64,000 nt of DNA from Bipolaris cookei (taxonomy: Eukaryota; Ascomycota; Dothideomycetes; Pleosporales; Pleosporaceae), in assembly GCA_002286855.1 (NCBI GenBank), contig NRSV01000015.1, positions 1 to 64,000 of the forward strand, written 5' to 3'. Numbering within the stretch: the first letter of the stretch is position 1; each line of letters begins with the position of its first letter. The position numbers were made by a program, and so were the translations under genes. The notes beneath the pieces are model-generated. The model searched no databases. It was not told where the DNA came from and saw nothing but the letters and a program-made list of their open reading frames with translations. Below, in pieces: positions 44,049 to 53,501 of this stretch.

Positions 44049-44790
44049 TCAAACCTTCTCGTCGTGAAACACGAAGCTGATGTCCCTTGGCCTCTGGGTA
44101 TTATACCTTACAAAATTCTCGTCTCCCTGAGGTCTTTCCTTCTTCGTGTTACTTGTGAGCATGCTCTGTAAGCTCACACATACGCTCTCCACATTGTGTA
44201 CTGGAGACCAGCCGGAGCGATCTAGCAGGTCGAGGCAGATGATGCCGTTGGAGTAGATATGCGGGTGCCAGGGTATCGGGTGAGTTTCATCGCGGACGAA
44301 TACGACTTCGGGGGCCTATCAAATGGGGAGTTTAGCAACTAGCTAGGCGAATTCGACTAGCTCGAAGCAGGAATCAAATACCTCGATAGGATACTGTGGG
44401 CTAAAACTAAATTTCAAGCGGTATGTTTCGCCTTCGTAGATAGGGTTCGAGTCCATGACTTTGATGTCCATGAGCCAGGTTTGGAAGTCGTCAGCTTGAA
44501 CAAGCGTTATGCCCGGCGGAAGTTTCTCATGCATCTATCCCTCTGATTTAGCGATCTCTTCACATACATGCATAACACTAGTATGTTTTTGTGTGTCGTG
44601 TTTTGGACGCGTCGACTTGACCGAGGTGATACGAGTCTGTGATTCGCAAGGGACAGAAGGGTTACGGTACCTTGGATAGCTCCTATAATGTTGATTAGCT
44701 TTTTTTATTTGCACGCTTGTCACTGCGCGTAATTTATGTCTGTATCCTGTTGTTTACACGTACCTTGCCTAGCCGTTTAGATGCGAACAT
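44049..44790 (-). CDS. ubiquitin-conjugating enzyme E2, UBE2W-type
   Basis: Minus-strand exons 44764-44790, 44681-44692, 44382-44534 and 44049-44315 give 152 aa, the size of UBE2W (151). The 12-nt second exon (Glu-Leu-Ser-Lys) restores the conserved first helix KRLGKELSKMHEKLPPGI. The UBC fold is clear: YRLKFSFSPQYPIEAPEVVF, then WHPHIYSNG and IICLDLLDRSGWSPVHNVESV. The HPH in place of the usual HPN and the active-site Cys91 match UBE2W, which attaches ubiquitin to protein N-termini. The disordered C-terminal region ends QRPRDISFVFHDEKV. A UBE2W assignment is from motif and length; a true orthology test was not possible. Confidence 0.87.
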
Positions 44791-45438
44791 GTTGAATCGG
44801 GTTGCACCTCTCCTTCCTCAGATGGATTACCACGTGTAACTCAAGCTAAATACCTCCAGACTCGTCCGAAAGAATACAATGCCTTTGCTAAAACTTCGGG
44901 TATGGTGTTGTGGTGCTGTCGGTCTACGCGGGCGCAACAAACGACGCTCGGTGGGGGAGGGGCAGAGCGGTGGACCTTTGTACGTGGCAACTTAATATCG
45001 TAGAAGTCGTAGTAGAAGAAATCTAGGATGCTGAAGTTGAAGAGAGGGAGACAGAACTATCAGCGAGTAAAGGCAGCTCTACAGGAAAAGCGAAGGGCGG
45101 GAGTTTGCGCTGTTTGCTTGGAAGCTTTGAGGTTCAATGTTCGAGTGACGTGAGCGCGGATCTGCCTATCTGCACACCCATGTTAGATGCAGCCTTAGAT
45201 CATGGAAGCAGCTGCATCTTCACGTGATAGTCATATTGTGCTATTATCAATAGAATAATTGTTGAACATTAGATTTGTCATTGATTCCGTCCGTGATATC
45301 TTTGAGCGCCATACGCCTTGATCGCAGCTTTTCCCCAAACAAGCTTTATACAATCGGCCCGCAGGCCATAAAGTGATGATATAAAAAACGCCAAATGCAA
45401 TGAAACGAGCAAATTGCTCAAGAACAAGCCCTCTAGGC
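44791..45438. other. E2 promoter and PEX13 3' flank
   Basis: About 0.65 kb between two minus-strand genes; no gene recognised. Confidence 0.45.
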
Positions 45439-46845
45439 CTACGAGTAGAATGCACCCTTCTGAAAACTCTCAACACCCATATCTCCTGCCTTGCTGTCAA
45501 TCTTTGGTCCAGCTTTATTTCCCATGCTCGACTCAGTCATGGTAGCAGTCCCACTTGTAGCACTGCTGCTGGTCATTGTCTGGGTCCTGCTCCCAGCCGA
45601 GCTTCCGATCTGGCTTCCACTGGTGATCTGAGCGGGTGTCTTTCGCTGAATAGTCTCTAGGTAGATGCCAGGAAGATAACCCACGCGACCGTCTCTTGAC
45701 CGGCATTTCCACCACTCTGACGCGTTGCCCATAGGATCACTCTTGCTGAGAACAGCAACCATGTCTCCCTTCTTCACTGAAAGGTCCATGCCCTGCATGT
45801 TGGCATTGGGGGTGAAGTCGTACAGTGCACGGCAGAACTCGAGCTTGTTGGGATCGAGCGGTTGTGCCGAGTGCGGGTTCTTCAGCATTTTTCGTTGCTC
45901 CTCAGCTTCTTGTGATCGGGCAAGGGCCTTGATGAGCTTGCCCATTAGATATGGTAGACCGAATACAGCGAGTATAAACACGATGAAAGGCTTCTTTGAT
46001 GGCTTTGCGGGTGCTGGTGAGCCATCTGGCATGCGACCGTTGAAGGCTGCAAAGCTCGCTGGAGTCAAGGCGGTTGCGTCGGCTGGCAAGGGTCGTCCGG
46101 TAAGTTTTGCTATGGCGGTTCTAATCCACCGCATGACGGTGTATATGCCCAAAACCGAACCAAGTGTTTGTCGTAGGTTTCCGAACTGCTCGGCAACGGA
46201 TACCATGGCTGTTGCACGTTAAAAACTGGCAAACGAGCGTGATCAAGTCAGGGACATACCGAAGAATGACGAGTGAGTCGCCATGTATGTGCTTTGGAGC
46301 ATTTGCGCAAAGCCACCGAAGGCGCCGACAATGTTTTCAATGAGCTGAAATGTTGCTGCTGTGCTCTGGCTGAAAGACTGTGTGAGGCTGCTGTTTGGAT
46401 CGCCCGGCATGCCGCCCATGCCTCCGTACATACCGCCATACATTCCTCCCATGCCGCCGTACATGCCTCCCATACCGCCCATGCCACCGTACATAGAGCC
46501 GTACGCACCACCCATTGTGGAATATGGCGAGTTGTAGCTGCTCATGCCTCCGTAGCCCGTGCCGTAGGGCGAGGTGTATCGGTTGTTCATGCTAGAATAC
46601 GCGGTCGTGTTGCGGTTCGCGACGGTGCTAAGGGAGTCGGGTACCGATGGCAGTGGAGGAGCGGTCGAAGAAGTTGGGGATGTGGCGGTTGTGGATGGCG
46701 TGCTGCTGTTTGATCCTGTGAGACCTGCGCGATCGTTAGTCACTGTTGTCCCTATTGCTCCGATCGACTGGCGAAACTGACCAACCGAGGCACTTGTCGC
46801 GCCGGCGCTCGTTTCCCATGGCTTTGGCGGCGATGGTGAAGACAT
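45439..46845 (-). CDS. PEX13: peroxin 13, peroxisomal docking complex subunit
   Basis: Two exons, 46260-46845 and 45439-46208, with a 51-bp intron, give 451 aa. The N-terminus starts KPWE, as in Pex13 proteins, and continues into a Tyr/Gly/Met-rich tract (repeated YGGMGGM, about residues 110-145) that may serve the cohesive pore-like phase of the importomer. A first conserved segment (FQLIENIVGAFGGFAQML) precedes the intron; a membrane helix KPFIVFILAVFGLPYLMG lies at about 268-286. The SH3 domain is at about 318-385 (CRALYDFTPN, WWKCRSRDGRVGYLPGIYLE). Pex13 binds Pex14 and Pex5 at the peroxisome membrane. The C-terminal tail is Ser/Thr/Gly-rich. Confidence 0.94.
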
Positions 46846-47582
46846 TGTGTCCTGTGTGTCCTGCGTGCCCCGTCGTCTCCTTTTACGCGCAGAGGGTAAT
46901 GGGTTGCAGCGAGATAGCGAGGGCGTGCGACGGTTGAGAGGCTGGCGAGTAGCGGCGATTCAACGGAAGCAGAAACGACTTCTTGCGGGGAACCTGCCGA
47001 GGGCCGGGGGCTGTAATAGCAAAACAGCGGATCTGCGTCGACGGTCACTGCACGCACTCGTTTGCAGTACCGTGGATAGACGAACAAGAGCGCGAGTGGG
47101 TTGGATGACGGTGATGGGATGTGGGCGATGGGGAAAGCTGAGGGCGCATTGCCGTCGGCCGGGATACGGCTGGTCTTTGAGAGCCTGAATCGTGACAGAC
47201 CTCGGTTTCTTGTGCCCGCTTAGGCAAGCCCAACCGCCGGCGAGCAATCACAAGCCAAAAACTGTATCCGCTTTGCCACCTTTCTGTAATCACCAATCCC
47301 AACTGCAGAACACATATGTCATCTGTCGTGCGTTTCCCTCTTCAGTAGTAAGCACGTAAAAATTCCTTATAGACCTTGCGCAGTATCACAGATACATGTG
47401 ACACGTCTACATCTTTGCCATGTATGCTTCCAGATGTGCTTGTTCTTCGCTAGCGCATAGCATTCACACCGTACTGGAGCATACAAGGAGTGGCTGCGTC
47501 CAGCCAATACGCGGGTGCATCCAACAGCAAACCTTGATCTTAGAAGATAGCGGTATCGAATTCAAAAACACCGAACCCCTTG
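46846..47582. other. PEX13 promoter region and left flank of the palindrome
   Basis: No recognisable gene. Frames on both strands here are mutual shadows in GC-rich DNA. Confidence 0.45.
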
Positions 47583-48699
47583 GTCAACTGGTAAAACTAG
47601 AAATAGAGGCCAAGCGGGCAAAGCCCATCAAAACAAGCCATGTTCGGCACGAAATACCACGACCGCAACAAGATCTTTTTATATATATAACACAGGCAGT
47701 AAAATGCACACGCTTCTGTAATCTTACATAAAAGTGCTATAGAGTAAAATGTGTAGAGAAGCAATACACCCATGTAGCTGCTACGAAAGTCAGGGGCTTG
47801 CTGTGAAGCGGGTGATATCTATAGCATAACCTGAGCGCTCTTAGATATCGAACGTCTACATTCACTTATTGCTCGTCAATATTTTGAACTTCAAATTGTT
47901 TTTCTAGTACATACGACCATTGGAAACTGAGAATTAGGCATCCCGTCCGATCTGCCCTATACAAGCAGTTTACCGGCGGATTAGTAGTTAGGTGGGTGAC
48001 CACTAGCGAATCCCCGCTGTCGTATGTTTTTGCAGTTTTGTAATTTTTTTGCCCGCTCTGCACATATCATGTAGGCAGCATTTTAGCATAATTTTTTACA
48101 AGTAACAAGAAGGCTGAAGGCCCAGGGACGTCCACGTCAGAAGGTAACGACCATCGCGGTGCACCGATCACGTGATCCACATATCACGCCGAGACGCTTG
48201 CATCAGTGATGCCACCCAAGACATGTAAGGACATAGCCTCACAGGAGCAGGGAGGAGTCAGTGATTCTAGGATCAAAGTCTAATAGCAGGACTAGAAGCA
48301 ATGAGGATATAAAGGATGGATTTCATTATTACTCTCGTTATGGTCAACTTAAATTCTACTTTCTTACTAGTTACTTTACTTATAACGTATTACACCACCG
48401 AGAATGCCATACCACCGAGAATGCCATACCACCGAGAGTGCCACTTTTTCTTGGCATCGCGAACTTCACGTACCAAACACTATGCATCAACAACATAAGG
48501 ATTTCTTAACTCAGCGAGAAGGAAGAATTACTCTTGCTGTCCAGGCCTTTCGTACAGGTCAGTTTAAGAGCATTCGACGCGCTGCTGCTGCCTTTAACGT
48601 AACTCTTCAACGGCTTTCAGATCTGCTAAACAAAATCACCTTTCGGCCTCAAGTAACCCCAAACTGCCGTAAGCTTACTATAACTGAAGAGCAGACAAT
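47583..48699 (+). repeat. left arm of a 1117-bp perfect inverted repeat
   Basis: Position x pairs with 97902 minus x. Every stretch compared was identical, and paired frames (47866-48063 with 49839-50036, 48261-48509 with 49393-49641) give identical proteins. The arm holds about 0.8 kb of non-transposon sequence and the first 315 bp of a pogo-like element beginning at 48385. Confidence 0.95.
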
Positions 48700-49202
48700 T
48701 GTACAATATATTCTTGACCTAGACTCAGGAGGATTCGCCCCCCGATTTTGTGAGGTAGCAGATATGGCAGAGAAACTACTTCGCGTACGAGGTGGCGGGT
48801 CTTTAGGCAAGAACTGGCCAGAACGATTTGTAACACGTTCAGACGAGCTTAAAACAGCTTTTAATCGAGCAAAAGATTGCCAGAGAATGCAGCAGGAAGA
48901 TCCAGAGATTATCAACGCGTGGTTTAAGCTCATACGAGAGACAATTGAGAAGTATGGGGTTAATTCAGATGACATCCACAACTTTGATGAGACTGGCTTT
49001 CAGATGGGAGTAATTGGCTCAATGAAGGTATTTACAGATTCAAAACGTCGTACCAGACCTACTCTTGTTCAGTCAGGCAATCGCGAGCGGGTTACTGTTA
49101 TTCAGAGCATCTGCGCTGCGGCATACGCTATCCCGCCATTTATTATCTACAAAGGACGCGTCCACATCTCTGCATGGCACGAAGAAGTATATATACCGTA
49201 AG
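48385..49202 (+). pseudogene. pogo-like transposon truncated inside the palindrome
   Basis: The element end at 48385 (ACGTATTACACCACCGAGAA, preceded by TA at 48383-48384) carries three subterminal repeats CCACCGAGAATGCCATA. The transposase frame is best started at the Met near 48483 (MHQQHKDFLTQREGRI) and stays open to 49201. It has a helix-turn-helix, a CENP-B-like domain (LGKNWPERFVTRSDELKTAFNRAK), NFDETGFQMGVIGS with the first catalytic Asp, and NRERVTVIQSICAAAYAIPPF. At WHEEVYIP it is cut and followed at once by the inverted copy of its own 5' part, so the second and third catalytic Asp are missing. Confidence 0.85.
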
Positions 49203-50319
49203 ATTGTCTGCTCTTCAGTTATAGTAAGCTTACGGCAGTTTGGGGTTACTTGAGGCCGAAAGGTGATTTTGTTTAGCAGATCTGAAAGCCGTTGAAGAGT
49301 TACGTTAAAGGCAGCAGCAGCGCGTCGAATGCTCTTAAACTGACCTGTACGAAAGGCCTGGACAGCAAGAGTAATTCTTCCTTCTCGCTGAGTTAAGAAA
49401 TCCTTATGTTGTTGATGCATAGTGTTTGGTACGTGAAGTTCGCGATGCCAAGAAAAAGTGGCACTCTCGGTGGTATGGCATTCTCGGTGGTATGGCATTC
49501 TCGGTGGTGTAATACGTTATAAGTAAAGTAACTAGTAAGAAAGTAGAATTTAAGTTGACCATAACGAGAGTAATAATGAAATCCATCCTTTATATCCTCA
49601 TTGCTTCTAGTCCTGCTATTAGACTTTGATCCTAGAATCACTGACTCCTCCCTGCTCCTGTGAGGCTATGTCCTTACATGTCTTGGGTGGCATCACTGAT
49701 GCAAGCGTCTCGGCGTGATATGTGGATCACGTGATCGGTGCACCGCGATGGTCGTTACCTTCTGACGTGGACGTCCCTGGGCCTTCAGCCTTCTTGTTAC
49801 TTGTAAAAAATTATGCTAAAATGCTGCCTACATGATATGTGCAGAGCGGGCAAAAAAATTACAAAACTGCAAAAACATACGACAGCGGGGATTCGCTAGT
49901 GGTCACCCACCTAACTACTAATCCGCCGGTAAACTGCTTGTATAGGGCAGATCGGACGGGATGCCTAATTCTCAGTTTCCAATGGTCGTATGTACTAGAA
50001 AAACAATTTGAAGTTCAAAATATTGACGAGCAATAAGTGAATGTAGACGTTCGATATCTAAGAGCGCTCAGGTTATGCTATAGATATCACCCGCTTCACA
50101 GCAAGCCCCTGACTTTCGTAGCAGCTACATGGGTGTATTGCTTCTCTACACATTTTACTCTATAGCACTTTTATGTAAGATTACAGAAGCGTGTGCATTT
50201 TACTGCCTGTGTTATATATATAAAAAGATCTTGTTGCGGTCGTGGTATTTCGTGCCGAACATGGCTTGTTTTGATGGGCTTTGCCCGCTTGGCCTCTATT
50301 TCTAGTTTTACCAGTTGAC
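49203..50319 (-). repeat. right arm of the 1117-bp perfect inverted repeat
   Basis: Exact inverted copy of 47583-48699. It starts one base after the end of the truncated transposase frame and contains the inverted element terminus at 49517. The spacer between the arms is 48700-49202, 503 bp. Confidence 0.95.
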
Positions 50320-50716
50320 TGACGTGACTGAGCAATTTCATATACCCAGTATGTACAGGCTTGGGTGTAGAGCTCGGCAGTATCTTGACGTAACTTCCTG
50401 GAAGTCTTGCTGTACGTAAGAGGAAGAATGAGGGCTGTAGTTAGTATTGAACGTTCCATTTCTATCCAAACACACTGTCGTCACTCGATCAATATTGTAT
50501 AGGAATATCGTGTAATGAATTGTATTGGGTATCGTAACTACGTGACCATGTCGGACTCCAATGTGAGACGTGGACAATCCACAGCTGAGAAGCACAAGAA
50601 GGCGGAATCTCGCCACAAAGTAGCCCAGAGAGAACCACTCAAGACAGTGTAGCATATGCCAAAAAAAGCTGTCTACTTGACAGAGCTCGTTCGATCACTA
50701 ATCTCAAAACCTGCTT
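50320..50716. other. right flank of the palindrome
   Basis: No recognisable gene. Confidence 0.4.
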
Positions 50717-51133
50717 CTAGTCAGTCCATGTTTCCTTTCCAGGTCTGATGTGAAGAAGTAGATGGGCATAGCATATTTCAGAATATAAGTTGAATGCACC
50801 GGCAAGACCAATTAAGGCCTCGCCTAAAATAAGAGGTATCAGAAAATAATTTTGGTGGATCATCACTGTGCTGTAGCAGAAAAGAGATGGCGAAGTGAAC
50901 ATACCTATTGGACTTTGATTTGGTTCGAGCTGCGTGTTGATGGCGCGCCTCAGCTGAGCAGCGTCAACAGCGTCATTAGAATGGAACTTCTCTGGCTGCA
51001 ACAAAGCACAAAGACGATCCTCTCTGCATGGCGGCTGTTCCAAAACTGAGAGGTGTGAAGAGATGAGGTCGACAGACTTTTTGTCTAGCAGCAGGAGCTT
51101 TGACGCTAAAGCCGCGCACGGTTCACCACACAC
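50717..51133 (-). CDS. small hypothetical protein with an in-frame intron (start uncertain)
   Basis: An open frame of 139 codons ends at 50717. It contains a good 81-bp intron candidate (50824-50904, GTATGT...TTTTAG) whose length is divisible by three. Spliced, the central part reads LRRAINTQLEPNQSPIGEALIGLAGAFNLYSEICYAH, helical and gene-like. The frame has no ATG: it begins with GTG at 51133 after a TAG, so a short upstream exon would be needed, close to the divergent RPS13 start. I do not recognise the family. It may be a small helical subunit of some complex, or not a gene. Confidence 0.4.
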   Translation of the reverse strand: MCGEPCAALASKLLLLDKKSVDLISSHLSVLEQPPCREDRLCALLQPEKFHSNDAVDAAQLRRAINTQLEPNQSPIGMFTSPSLFCYSTVMIHQNYFLIPLILGEALIGLAGAFNLYSEICYAHLLLHIRPGKETWTD

Positions 51134-51247
51134 CTAGCCGAGCCGCGAGAAATTGGTCTTTGGATCGCGAACTTCCAACACGACTTCAAGCCTTCCACAC
51201 GTCTCCGTACTAATCCACCAGCTCGCCGCCCGGTACATTCATTCAAA

Positions 51248-51936
51248 ATGGGTCGTCTTCACAGCAACGGAAAGGGCATATCAGCCTCCGCCATCCCCTA
51301 CTCCCGCAACCCCCCTGCGTGGTTGAAGACCACCCCGGAGCAGGTTGTCGACCAGATCTGCAAGCTCGCCAGGAAGGGTGCTACTCCTTCTCAGTAAGCG
51401 GCATCCATTAAGACAAGATATTTCATGGGGAATTGCGTACTGATGGAATTGTAGGATCGGTGAGATCCTCCGTGACTCGCACGGTGTCGCCCAGGTCAAG
51501 GTTGTTACTGGCAACAAGATCCTCCGCATCCTCAAATCGAACGGTACGATTGCCCTATACACATGAAAGCGCACGTCGACACAGCTCTGCTTCTCGTGAG
51601 CATCTGAGCGCTATATAAATCTGCATTTGTTGGTCTAGGCTAACATTTTGCACATAAAGGCCTGAGCCCCGACATCCCAGAGGACCTATACATGCTTATC
51701 AAGAAGGCCGTTGCCGTCCGCAAGCACCTCCAGACCAACCGCAAGGACAGGGACAGCAAGTTCCGCCTCATTCTCATCGAGTCCCGTATCCACCGTGTAA
51801 GCTTAATCGAAGACTTGAGATAGAAAAAAAGACTAGAGCTAACATTTCCCAGCTCTCCCGTTACTACAAGACCGTCGGTGCCCTCCCCCCTATCTGGAGG
51901 TACGAGAGCGCCACTGCCTCTACCCTCGTCGCATAA
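51248..51936 (+). CDS. RPS13: 40S ribosomal protein S13 (uS15)
   Basis: Four exons, 51248-51393, 51455-51543, 51660-51796 and 51853-51936, give 151 aa, the exact eukaryotic length. The sequence is unmistakable: MGRLHSNGKGISASAIPYSR, IGEILRDSHGVAQVKVVTGNKI, LPEDLY-like IPEDLYMLIKKAVAVRKHL, DRDSKFRLILIESRIHRLSRYYK and PPIWRYESATASTLVA. Introns are 61, 116 and 56 bp. uS15 is a component of the small subunit body. The gene is convergent with SDC1. Confidence 0.97.
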
Positions 51937-52338
51937 GCAGGTGTAGAATTGGTGTGGCTGGTAATCGTGATGGAAGACATTTACGTGGAGTTTATGGGCA
52001 TGGATGCTTGCTTTACGGATACCTAGCAGCATCACGATACGGAATGAATCAAAAAGCATTACCTCAAGATGAAATTATACCCAATTGCAATCAAGGTGCC
52101 AGAAAGTGTGTTGAGTGTGTGATGAAGTTGATGCTTGTTTGGCCTGGGTATCTTTCTTTTGTACATGCCGCCTGCCTGCCTTGAGCATTTGATGAATGCC
52201 AGCTATGCTTGCTTGGTGTCCTCTGTACACCATAGTAACCCTACTGCTGCCATGTTTGCCTGTTATTCCCTCTTGTTTTCCCTTCTTATACAGTACACGC
52301 GCTCAGCCTCCTAACCATCCCCATTTCCAACCCTCTTC
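51937..52338. terminator. convergent 3' region of RPS13 and SDC1
   Basis: About 400 bp between two converging stop codons, so it must contain both polyadenylation regions. No defined signal was singled out. Confidence 0.4.
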
Positions 52339-52841
52339 TCAAGCCCCCTCAACCTCCGCACTCTTCTGCGCCAAAAACTCGCTCAACCACTTCAATGGCT
52401 TCTCCGGCTCCTGCGTCGCAAGATGCTTCATCGCCTCGAGCAAATAAGGCGTCACATGCTGATTTAAATACACCCTCGTCGGGCTCCCGTGCGGAATCGG
52501 CTGCGTGGGCACCTGCGCCGTGGGATGCGGCGAATTGCGCGATGATGTGGGTGCGGTGGCGGGGAGTGCTGCTGGTGGGGTGGGAGCCGGCGCTGAGGGA
52601 GTCGTTGTTTGCGAGGGTGTTGGGGGCTGGGTTTGTGTTGTTGGTTGGGGAGGTGCTTGGGATGGGGGTGAGGGTTCTGCTTGGGGCTGTGGTTTTTTAT
52701 AGAGTTAGCAAGGGTTTCTTTTGGGGATTCCTAAGAAAGATAGGGGTGCAGTACGGGCTGGTCGCTTGTAGAGTCTGCCATTTCTACGTCTGCGAGTTGC
52801 TGTTGCATTTGGGCTTCGCTGTTTAGGAGCGGAGCGTCCAT
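52339..52841 (-). CDS. SDC1: Sdc1/Dpy-30-like subunit of the COMPASS H3K4 methyltransferase
   Basis: Two exons, 52755-52841 and 52339-52686, with a 68-bp intron (GTACTG donor, TTGCTAAC branch site, ACCACAG acceptor) give 144 aa. The N-terminus is short and acidic and a Pro/Thr/Gln-rich linker follows. The last 45 residues are the Dpy-30 motif: RVYLNQHVTPYLLEAMKHLA, then EKPLKWLSEFLAQKS. The motif forms a dimeric four-helix bundle that docks on the Ash2/Bre2 subunit. The frame is easy to miss because plus-strand frames of similar length overlie it. Confidence 0.88.
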
Positions 52842-53501
52842 GTCGTGTTCTGGCGCAGGTTTTGGGGACGGTTCAGTGATTTTGCGGGTTTCTCTGTGGT
52901 GCTTTCTTCAATTAATTGACGCGTGATGGTGCGATTTGGTAAGGCGGTCAGAGTGGTTGTTAATGCTGGGACGTAGTGTGGATTGTTTCTAAAGGGTAGC
53001 TCTGAGCTCTGCTGTGATGTTCGGGGATTGCGGGCTGGCCTCGGCATTTGCCTCAAAGGCTTCTTTCTTCACTTCACATTCAAAGTCACGTCTCCAATTG
53101 CTCCTATCACGTGTAGAAAGACTAGAAAGTCATGTCCGCAAAATAGTCTTGTATGTTTGGCTATCACTCAAACTGATCTAAGTTGCGGATAGAAGAACGC
53201 ATGCTAAACACCTAAAACGCCGTGCTACAAATCAATGCATTTCTGTCTTCAGCTCGTGTTTGCTCAACCGTTGTATTCGTGTTTCATGTGCATATTCATA
53301 TTTCATATATTTCATCTCCACTTACTCCTTAGCATGTAACCAATGCGATGGTCCAACAAAGCATGCAGCGTGCGCAAAAAACAAACAAACGTCAAAGTCA
53401 GATAACGAACAAGAAAAAAAACAAGGAAATGTTCTCGCGGCGTGACACCCGGAGAAAACGAAACTGCTGGAAATAAATTCATGTCCTTTCGCTAGGTGGT
53501 T
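52842..53501. other. SDC1 promoter and 3' flank of the large repeat protein gene
   Basis: No gene recognised. A 77-codon minus frame at 52823-53056 overlaps the start of SDC1 and is judged a chance frame. Confidence 0.45.

Noticed and set aside
46273..46713. A 146-codon plus-strand frame rich in His and Ala.
   Set aside because: Antisense of the Gly/Met/Tyr repeat of PEX13.
47866..48063. A 65-codon minus-strand frame that is repeated exactly at 49839-50036.
   Set aside because: Its duplication is explained by the inverted repeat; no domain or start context supports a gene.
51544..51659. A snoRNA in RPS13 intron 2, suggested by a CTGA-like D box.
   Set aside because: No convincing C box or terminal stem; the intron is only modestly long.
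52395..52826. A 143-codon plus-strand frame.
   Set aside because: It overlies the SDC1 exon on the other strand, where the Dpy-30 motif is clear.
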